A DNA stretch of 64,000 bases from JAOZPE01 sp964601275. Lineage in GTDB: Bacteria > Krumholzibacteriota > Krumholzibacteriia > JAJRXK01. The notes under the pieces are model-generated. The model did no database searches and was not told the DNA's origin. It saw only the letters and a program-made list of their open reading frames with translations. Made by a program: the position numbers and the translations under genes. Within the stretch, counting starts at the first letter, position 1. Each line of letters starts with the position of its first letter. Where the stretch lies: NCBI GenBank assembly GCA_964601275.1, contig CAZRMV010000005.1, positions 62,001-126,000 on the forward strand, in the 5' to 3' direction. Of the stretch, positions 58,318 to 64,000 are shown piece after piece.

Positions 58318-58853
58318 CGGCAAGCGATGCGGTGGAGGTGATCAGCGGCTCGCTGGAGGAGACCGCCCGCCTGGCCGAGGAGCTGGCGGAGGTCCTTGAA
58401 GGAGAAGATGCCATCTGCCTGGGAGGAGAGCTCGGGGCGGGCAAGACCACCTTCGTGGCCGCGCTGGTGCGGGCTTTGGGGGTCGAGGAAGAGGTGGTGG
58501 ACTCTCCCACCTTCACCCTGGAGAACCGCTACCCTCTTCCCCCCGGCGGGCGTTTTCCGGAAATGGTCCACGCCGACCTGTATCGAATGGGCTCTGGGCT
58601 TGATGCCGATCTCGTCCTCTCCCTGCTCGAAGCGCGCGAGTCGGGGGCCCTGGTGGTGGTCGAGTGGGCGGAGTCGGTCCGCGAGATGCTTCGTCCCTGC
58701 TGGCAAATGGAGATCCGGCTCGACCGCCGGGCTCTCTGCTCCGGCGAGACGGCGGAGACGCTTCCCCGGATCTTCATCCTGGAGCATTCGGATCGGCCGA
58801 TCCCGGAGGGATTGTTCCGCGATGGGCGGAAAGGGGGGGGACGATGGGACTGA
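58314..58853 (+). CDS. tsaE: tRNA N6-threonylcarbamoyladenosine biosynthesis ATPase TsaE
   Basis: A 179-residue P-loop protein. It has GGELGAGKTTF (Walker A), SPTFTLENRY and the motif HADLYRM, followed by VVVEWAES, all typical of TsaE/YjeE. It works with TsaB and TsaD to make t6A in tRNAs reading ANN codons. About 25 residues at the C-terminus extend past the usual fold. The ATG overlaps the porX stop (ATGA), and tsaB begins inside its end, so the two t6A genes are coupled. Confidence 0.93.
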   Translation: MTASDAVEVISGSLEETARLAEELAEVLEGEDAICLGGELGAGKTTFVAALVRALGVEEEVVDSPTFTLENRYPLPPGGRFPEMVHADLYRMGSGLDADLVLSLLEARESGALVVVEWAESVREMLRPCWQMEIRLDRRALCSGETAETLPRIFILEHSDRPIPEGLFRDGRKGGGRWD

Positions 58854-59632
58854 CCCTGGCCCTGGACTCCTCGCAACGGTGGGGGGGCTCGGTGGCGCTG
58901 GCCCGGGGGGAGGAACTGGTGGCCGAGGTGTTCCACGATCCGCGGCAGGGGTACGCGGAATCCTTCTTTCCCCTGGCGGACGCGGCGCTCGCGAGCGCCG
59001 GGGCAGAGATCGAGGACCTGGAGTCCTTCGCGGTCGTCACCGGCCCCGGCTCGTTCACCGGACTGAGGATCGGGGTGATGAGCGCCAAGAGCCTGGCCTT
59101 CGCCCTGGGTCGTCCCCTGTTCGCCGCGACCAGTCTCTCGATGCTGGCGATCGGAGGGCGCGGGGTGGAGGCAGGGGATACGGTCCTGGCGCTCTTGGAG
59201 GCCGGACGCGATGCGGTCTACGCCGCGGCCTGGACCCTCGAGAACCAACGGCGCGAGCCGTGCCTTGCACCCGGTCGTCTCACCGTCGGGGACCTGATGG
59301 ATTCGGTCCGCGGGCTCCCCTCCCCCCGGAGCGTGGTGGCCCTGGGGAGGATCCCGGGCGGGGAAGAGCACGCCGGGCGGGCGGGGGAGGCCCCGCGGGG
59401 AGAAGCCTTCGAGTCCTTGCTGGAAGAGCTTGCGGCGATGGGGTTTTCGCGCCGGGTCGCGCCGTCCTTGGCCTCGACCCTGGCCCTGCGATGTGAAGCC
59501 GGCGATCCATGGTGTCCCCCGGCCGATCCGGCGACCCTCCTGCCCGTCTACCTGGGGCTCAGCCAGGCGGAACGGGTCCACGGACTCGATCTGAGCCGGG
59601 AAGTCCACCGCCGGCGTCCCCCGCAGACCTAG
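58844..59632 (+). CDS. tsaB: tRNA threonylcarbamoyladenosine biosynthesis protein TsaB
   Basis: A 262-residue ASKHA-fold protein. It starts LTLALDSSQRWGGSVAL, with FFPLADAALASAG and the diagnostic VVTGPGSFTGLRIGV. TsaB binds TsaD as a scaffold in the t6A complex. The C-terminal half is longer and less conserved than E. coli TsaB (231 aa). The ATG is preceded by a run of G residues. It starts 10 bp before the tsaE stop and rimI follows after nine bases. Confidence 0.92.
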   Translation: MGLTLALDSSQRWGGSVALARGEELVAEVFHDPRQGYAESFFPLADAALASAGAEIEDLESFAVVTGPGSFTGLRIGVMSAKSLAFALGRPLFAATSLSMLAIGGRGVEAGDTVLALLEAGRDAVYAAAWTLENQRREPCLAPGRLTVGDLMDSVRGLPSPRSVVALGRIPGGEEHAGRAGEAPRGEAFESLLEELAAMGFSRRVAPSLASTLALRCEAGDPWCPPADPATLLPVYLGLSQAERVHGLDLSREVHRRRPPQT

Positions 59633-59641
59633 GGGTAGGCG

Positions 59642-60139
59642 ATGACCGAAGCTCTGCGCATCCGGCGGGCCGGCCCGGAGGACCTCCCGCGCCTTCTGGC
59701 CCTGGAGCGGGCGATCTTCCCCCATCCCTGGAGCCGGGCGATGATCGAGGCCGAACTGCGCCCCGAGCCGGAGAGGATCCCCCTCCTCGCGTTCCTGGGG
59801 GACGAGCCGGTGGGCTATGCTTTCTGCTGGAGGGTCGCCGACGAACTGCACCTGGTGAATCTGGGGGTTCTCGCCCGATGCCGCCGCCGCGGGGTGGGCC
59901 GGGCCCTCCTCGGGCGCGTGCTGGCCGACCCCGCCGCCGCCGGGGCCGCCCTGATGACCCTGGAGGTGCGCCGGAGCAACGAGGCGGCCATTGCCTTCTA
60001 CCGGGGACAGGATTTCCGGGCGGTGGCGATCAGACCCCGTTACTATCCCGACACCGATGAAGACGCGGTGATCATGCTCCGGGAGCTGGACTCTCCGGCC
60101 GCGAAAGAGCCATTGTCCAATCCCGGCTCCGGGGCCTAG
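59642..60139 (+). CDS. rimI: Ribosomal protein S18 alanine N-acetyltransferase RimI
   Basis: A 165-residue GNAT acetyltransferase. IRRAGPEDLPRLLALERAIF, PWSRAMIEAEL and VGYAFCWRVADELHLVNLGV lead to the acetyl-CoA loop RCRRRGVGRALL, then ALMTLEVRRSNEAAIAFYRGQDF and RPRYYPDT. PW-S near the start and VRxSNxxAxxFY are RimI hallmarks. The enzyme acetylates the N-terminal Ala of S18. It often lies next to tsaB, as here. Confidence 0.92.
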   Translation: MTEALRIRRAGPEDLPRLLALERAIFPHPWSRAMIEAELRPEPERIPLLAFLGDEPVGYAFCWRVADELHLVNLGVLARCRRRGVGRALLGRVLADPAAAGAALMTLEVRRSNEAAIAFYRGQDFRAVAIRPRYYPDTDEDAVIMLRELDSPAAKEPLSNPGSGA

Positions 60140-60168
60140 ATTGAGAGCCGTCCAGGAGGAGGAAGTCG

Positions 60169-61086
60169 ATGCCATCGTGGCTCAAGCGCGCCCGCAAGGG
60201 GCTCGATCTGTTGCGCAAGGACGGCGCGCCGCCGCGCCAACGCCTCGAGGTGCCCGAGAATCTCTGGACCAAGTGTCCCGCCTGCGGAGATCTCATCTAT
60301 CACAAGGAACTCGAAGCGAATCTCTGGGTCTGCTACCAGTGCGGACACCACATGCCGATCACCACCGAGCAGTACCTCGATCTCCTGGTGGATGAGGGCA
60401 GTTTCGAGGAACGACACCGCGGGTTGGTGAGCGCCGACCCCCTGGATTTCAAGGACTCCAAGCGTTACCGCGACCGGCTCAAGGCCTATCGTGCCAAGAC
60501 CGGGAAGGAGGACGCGGTGATCTGCGGTCTGGCCCGGATCGAGGGCATCCCGGTCGCCCTGGCGGTGATGGATTTCTCGTTCATGGGGGGAAGCATGGGT
60601 TCGGTGGTGGGGGAGAAGATCGCCCGCTGTGTGAAGGACGGGCTCAGCAATCGCATGGGCGTGGTCATCCTCAGCCGCAGCGGCGGGGCTCGGATGCAGG
60701 AATCGGTGCTTTCGCTGATGCAGTTGGCCAAGACCAGCGCGATGTTGGCCCGACTGTCCGAGGAGAGGTTGCCGTTCATCTCGATCCTCACCCATCCCAC
60801 CACCGGGGGCGTCACCGCGAGTTTCGCGATGCTGGGCGATGTCATCCTCGCCGAACCGGGCGCGCTGATCGGATTCGCGGGTCCACGGGTCATCCAACAG
60901 ACCATCAATGCTGAACTTCCCGAGGGTTTCCAGCGCAGCGAATTCCTGCTCGAGCATGGCATGATCGATCGCATCGTCGAGCGCCGTCAGCTCAAGCGCG
61001 AGGTCTACGAGGCGCTGCGGTTCCTCACCCGATCCACGGGGCCCGGTCCGCAGGAGGAGTCCGATGGGGCCAGCGCCGGAGCTTGA
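60169..61086 (+). CDS. accD: Acetyl-CoA carboxylase carboxyltransferase subunit beta
   Basis: A 305-residue carboxyltransferase subunit. The zinc finger is C36, C39, C55 and C58, and the crotonase-like core shows FSFMGGSMGSVVGEKI, SRSGGARMQES and HPTTGGVTASFAMLGD. With AccA it transfers carboxyl from biotin to acetyl-CoA, the first step of fatty acid synthesis. AccA is not in the window. CAGGAGGAGGAAG precedes ATG 60169. Its end overlaps folC by 23 bp, a common accD-folC arrangement. Confidence 0.97.
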   Translation: MPSWLKRARKGLDLLRKDGAPPRQRLEVPENLWTKCPACGDLIYHKELEANLWVCYQCGHHMPITTEQYLDLLVDEGSFEERHRGLVSADPLDFKDSKRYRDRLKAYRAKTGKEDAVICGLARIEGIPVALAVMDFSFMGGSMGSVVGEKIARCVKDGLSNRMGVVILSRSGGARMQESVLSLMQLAKTSAMLARLSEERLPFISILTHPTTGGVTASFAMLGDVILAEPGALIGFAGPRVIQQTINAELPEGFQRSEFLLEHGMIDRIVERRQLKREVYEALRFLTRSTGPGPQEESDGASAGA

Positions 61087-62425
61087 GGCCCTCGATCTCG
61101 ACGCGCTTGTTCCTCCCTTCCACGCCCGTGACGAGGCGCAGCGTTGGTTGTTCCAGCTCCACCGCCTCGGCATGCGCCCGGGACTGGAGCGGATCCGCGA
61201 TCTCCTGCGCCGGATGGGCGATCCCCAGGAGCGTCTCTCCAGCGTGGTGGTGGCCGGAACCAACGGGAAGGGCAGCGCGGCCATCTACTTCCAGAGCCTT
61301 GCCGGGGGGGCGGGGCTGCGGACCGGCCTGTATACCAGCCCTCATCTCCTGGACCTCCGCGAGCGCATCCAGGTGGACGGACATCCCATTCCTTCGGAGG
61401 ATCTCGCGGCCCTCGTCCGGGAATTCCGGGACGATATCGAGGCCAGTGGAGCCACCTTCTTCGAGGCCATGACCGGGCTCGCCCTGGTCCATTTCGCGCG
61501 GGAGGGGGTGGAGCTGGCGGTCCTGGAAACCGGGCTCGGCGGCCGCCTCGACGCCACCAACGCGGTGCCCGCCCTCGGAATCCTGCTCACCTCGATCGGC
61601 GCGGATCATCAGCACATCCTGGGCGTCAGCCTGCGGGAGATCACCCACGAGAAGATCGGCCTGGCCAAGCCTGGTGTCCCCTTCTTCCTGGCTCCTCTTC
61701 CCGAGGACGTCCATCGTTTCGCGGTGGACACGCTGAAGGAGACCGGGGCGGAAGTGGTCGACCTCGGGGCGCTGGCGCCGATGGATTCGATCCATGCTCA
61801 ACGGGGAGAGCATCAGGCGAAGCTGGCCGCGGTGGTGGGGGAAGCCTGGAGGCGCCTGGCGCAACGGCAGGGCTGGCCGGCCGGCGAGATCGAAGAAGAA
61901 CTGGCGAGGGTGCGACTTCCCGCCCGCTTCGAGTGGGTGGGCACCGACCCTCCGCTGATCGTGGATACCGCCCACAACGCGCCGGCGCTGCGGGGACTGG
62001 TGCGTCGTTTCCAGAGGGAGGGCCGCTGCGACGAGCGGATCCTGATCCTGGGGGTGATGAGGGACAAGAAAGTGGACCCGGTGTTGGCGGAGCTGCGGCG
62101 CAGCGCAGGACGGATCCTGGTGACCGCGCCTCGCTGGGTTCGCGCGCGACGTCCCCAGGACCTGGCCGAAGCGATGGTCGGCGCCCCCGGAGGAGGGGAC
62201 CACCCGGTGGAGATCGCCGGAGGGGTGCGGGAGAGCCTGGAGTCCGCGCGAAGATGGGCCCGGGAGATCTCCCGGAGCGGAGGATCGCCCCGGATCCTGC
62301 TCACCGGCTCGAATTTCACCGTGGCCGAGGCGCTCGACCGCCTGGGCATCGACGACATCTTCGATCCCCCGCGCTCTCCTGTGTGGGAACAAGGGGCACC
62401 GCTGCGCCGCCGGAAGCAGCCATGA
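61064..62425 (+). CDS. folC: Folylpolyglutamate synthase/dihydrofolate synthase
   Basis: A 453-residue Mur-ligase-like enzyme. The P-loop is GTNGKGS, followed by TGLYTSPHLLDLRERIQVDG (the folate loop), ETGLGGRLDATNAV, TSIGADHQHILG and the C-terminal VDTAHNAPALRGL. It adds glutamate to dihydropteroate or folates. CAGGAGG lies before ATG 61064, inside the end of accD. A ROK kinase gene follows after 22 bp. Confidence 0.96.
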   Translation: MGPAPELEALDLDALVPPFHARDEAQRWLFQLHRLGMRPGLERIRDLLRRMGDPQERLSSVVVAGTNGKGSAAIYFQSLAGGAGLRTGLYTSPHLLDLRERIQVDGHPIPSEDLAALVREFRDDIEASGATFFEAMTGLALVHFAREGVELAVLETGLGGRLDATNAVPALGILLTSIGADHQHILGVSLREITHEKIGLAKPGVPFFLAPLPEDVHRFAVDTLKETGAEVVDLGALAPMDSIHAQRGEHQAKLAAVVGEAWRRLAQRQGWPAGEIEEELARVRLPARFEWVGTDPPLIVDTAHNAPALRGLVRRFQREGRCDERILILGVMRDKKVDPVLAELRRSAGRILVTAPRWVRARRPQDLAEAMVGAPGGGDHPVEIAGGVRESLESARRWAREISRSGGSPRILLTGSNFTVAEALDRLGIDDIFDPPRSPVWEQGAPLRRRKQP

Positions 62426-62447
62426 ACGGTTTCGGGGAGGTCCTGGC

Positions 62448-63425
62448 ATGAAACGCCTGGTCGGGGTCGATGTGGGCGGAAGCACCTGCAAGACGGTGCT
62501 GATCCGCTCGGACGGAACGATTCTCCGGGAAAAGGTGTTTCCCACTGGGGGGGAATGCGGCCCGGCCGACTTCACCGAACGATTGGCGCAAGCGATCGAG
62601 CCCTGGATCGTCGGGGAGGAAGGGGCGGACGCCCTCGGGGTGGCGGTGGCGGGGCTGGTGGATACGACCGGGGCGGTGGTCCAGGCGCCCAACCTGCCCG
62701 CCTTCGAGGGCTGGCGGGCCGCCGACGAACTCTCTCCCCGCCTCGGGGGGATCCTGGTCGAAACGGAGAACGATGTGAACGCGATGGCCTACGGCGAGTG
62801 GAAGCTCGGTGCCGCCCGGGGAGCGCGCAATGCGATCCTGCTCGCGTTGGGCACCGGGGTCGGCGGAGCGATCCTCATCGACGGAGAACTCTACCGGGGA
62901 AGCCATGGGGTGGCCGGCGAACTGGGACACATGACCCTCCAGGTCGACGGACCGCCGTGCAGTTGTGGTCAACCGGGACACGTCGAGTCCTACCTGGGCT
63001 CCAAGGGCATCGCGATCCTGGCCGGCGGCCGCCTGGATGCCGCCTCCGAGGAGGAGAAGGAGACTCTCTTGAAGGCCTGCCGGAAGGAGGGGGAGCTGAG
63101 CACCCGCGCGGTGGCCGAGGCCGCCCGGGAGGGGGATCCCCTCAGCAAGTCCATCCTGGCCGACGTGGGACGCCTGCTGGGCCTGGTCTGCGCGGGTTAC
63201 GTCAATGTCTTCAATCCGGAGGTCATCGTCATCGGGGGAGGCGTGGCGCTCAGCGGCGATCTCCTGCTCGGTCCGGCGCGGCGCAGCATGAAGGACCGCG
63301 CGATGCCCGCCGCGCGCCGCGGCGTGCGCCTGGTCGCGGCCGAGCTGGGATGGTCGGCGGCGGCGATCGGCGCCGCCCTGCTGGGGGAAAGCGCGCTCTC
63401 GATGAGCGGGGAGTGTGAGTCCTGA
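62448..63425 (+). CDS. ROK-family sugar kinase (glucokinase-like)
   Basis: A 325-residue ASKHA kinase. It has VGVDVGGSTCKTVLI (ATP phosphate loop), VETENDVNAMAYGEW, the motif GVAGELGHMTL and the ROK zinc segment CSCGQPGHVESY, where the third cysteine is replaced by His. Sugar specificity cannot be told; glucose or N-acetyl-hexosamine are usual. No DNA-binding domain is present, so it is an enzyme and not a repressor. GGGGAGG precedes ATG 62448. Confidence 0.9.
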   Translation: MKRLVGVDVGGSTCKTVLIRSDGTILREKVFPTGGECGPADFTERLAQAIEPWIVGEEGADALGVAVAGLVDTTGAVVQAPNLPAFEGWRAADELSPRLGGILVETENDVNAMAYGEWKLGAARGARNAILLALGTGVGGAILIDGELYRGSHGVAGELGHMTLQVDGPPCSCGQPGHVESYLGSKGIAILAGGRLDAASEEEKETLLKACRKEGELSTRAVAEAAREGDPLSKSILADVGRLLGLVCAGYVNVFNPEVIVIGGGVALSGDLLLGPARRSMKDRAMPAARRGVRLVAAELGWSAAAIGAALLGESALSMSGECES

Positions 63426-64000
63426 CTTGAGCCCTTGTCCGGCGACGTTGCGTCCGCGGCCGGGGAAGAACGCGGGTTCTCCCCACCGCCGCGGCGTGCC
63501 CGCCGCTGTCCTCTGCGCGGTGGCGGCGTGGATCGCCTTGACCGCCCCCCGGGGCGCGCTGGTCGGCCTGGCCCAGGAACCCACCGGGGAGACGAAGCCC
63601 TCCGCGGCAGGGAATGGTGTCTCTCCCGCCCTTGCGGACACTTCCCGGCACAGCTCCTCCACGGCCGAGGAGGACCGGCGGTTGCACTACCAGGCGGCAC
63701 GTGGGCGCCGCCGGCTGACCGCCGCCGGACCGGTGCTCTTCCTGCAAGGCGGAGTGAACTTCCTCGTCCACGGCGACATGACGGTGACCGCCCACCACGC
63801 GCGCTACTACGAGCGCGGCCGTTTCGCCTGGATCGTAGGCGAAGTCCACGCGGTCTCCGAATCGTTGCAGCTGTGGGCCGATTCGGTTCGGGTGGAGGAA
63901 CTCACCAACGTGGGCCGCGCCTACGGTCACGTGCGCATGGAGACCGCCGATGGTGTGTTGGGCCAGGGCCGGCGCGGGGTGTTCTGGCGTGACGACGACC
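63415..64000 (+). CDS. LptA/OstA-like lipopolysaccharide transport protein (partial)
   Basis: The first 195 residues of a gene that continues beyond the right edge. After a basic N-terminus and a hydrophobic stretch (about 35-52, AAVLCAVAAWIALTA) there is a low-complexity linker, then an OstA/LptA-type beta-jellyroll from about 90. The repeating pattern includes FLQGGVNFLVHGDMTVTAHH, ARYYERGRFAWIVGEVHAV and LWADSVRVEEL, as in LptA, LptC and the N-terminal domain of LptD. The end is missing, so which one is open. GTG 63415 overlaps the ROK gene; TTG 63427 is the other candidate. Confidence 0.78.
   Translation, partial: MSPDLSPCPATLRPRPGKNAGSPHRRGVPAAVLCAVAAWIALTAPRGALVGLAQEPTGETKPSAAGNGVSPALADTSRHSSSTAEEDRRLHYQAARGRRRLTAAGPVLFLQGGVNFLVHGDMTVTAHHARYYERGRFAWIVGEVHAVSESLQLWADSVRVEELTNVGRAYGHVRMETADGVLGQGRRGVFWRDDD

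Noticed and set aside
63435..63992. A 185-codon plus-strand frame at the right end
   Set aside because: It is a shadow of the LptA-like frame, which shows the OstA beta pattern and runs off the edge.
1..64000. Mobile elements, CRISPR arrays, prophage or rRNA genes
   Set aside because: No transposase, integrase, phage structural gene, regularly spaced repeats or rRNA sequence was found on either strand.

Overview
The window is high-GC DNA (roughly 65%) from a Gram-negative bacterium. No rRNA, tRNA, CRISPR array, prophage or insertion sequence was recognised. Several features point to the FCB superphylum, probably a lineage outside Bacteroidota such as an Eisenbacteria-, Krumholzibacteria- or Latescibacteria-like group; this is an inference from gene content, not a placement. 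They are a PorX-type regulator (receiver plus PglZ domain) beside a histidine kinase, PorV/FadL-like outer-membrane barrels, a surface protein ending in a FlgD-like domain, heptosyltransferase and LptA-like genes, many TPR proteins and lipoproteins with FN3 domains.

Layout. 0-3 kb (minus): a 23S rRNA methyltransferase cut by the window edge, an M61-like membrane peptidase and a PAP2 phosphatase. 3.2-7 kb: STAS protein, TPR-like protein, LPS-type GT2, the Fe-S carrier Mrp and a PTS IIA-like protein. 7.2-17.2 kb: six co-directional envelope genes (Ig/OB-fold/FlgD surface protein, PorV-like barrel, helix-hairpin-helix barrel, FadL-like barrel, ComEC-like metallo-beta-lactamase lipoprotein, 5'-nucleotidase). 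I read these as a possible surface nucleic-acid capture and processing system. 17.6-20.6 kb: a short Clp ATPase after an unusual repeat-rich leader, bactofilin, zinc ribbon protein and a second PTS IIA. 20.8-22.9 kb: RsgA and a GT9 heptosyltransferase. 22.9-28.3 kb (minus): a coiled-coil/TPR protein and a 1270-residue TPR protein. 28.5-29.5 kb: a lipoprotein and an intergenic region with a perfect 19-bp inverted repeat in front of HU.

29.5-37.5 kb is a housekeeping run: HU, threonine aldolase, TrkA-TrkH potassium uptake, a two-gene glutamine-dependent NAD synthetase, RsmI, a CDP-alcohol phosphatidyltransferase and thymidylate kinase. CtpA follows, then a secreted DUF4114-like protein on the other strand. 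40.7-45 kb holds four tightly overlapping ABC exporter genes and a 3-methyladenine glycosylase. 45-48.8 kb is an M16 protease pair closed by a strong terminator; the second member lacks the zinc motif and carries a LolA-like tail. 49.2-53.9 kb holds a tiny membrane protein and a minus operon of PyrF, PyrE, a membrane-glycosyltransferase/VanY fusion and an unknown protein. 53.9-64 kb (plus): SerS, a PorY/PorX-like two-component pair, TsaE, TsaB, RimI, AccD, FolC, a ROK kinase and the start of an LptA-like gene cut by the right edge.

Genes are packed with many 1-4 bp overlaps (ATGA, GTGA, TGATG), and GTG or TTG starts are common. Candidate promoters look sigma70-like, and several share a TGCTAG-type extended -10 element.
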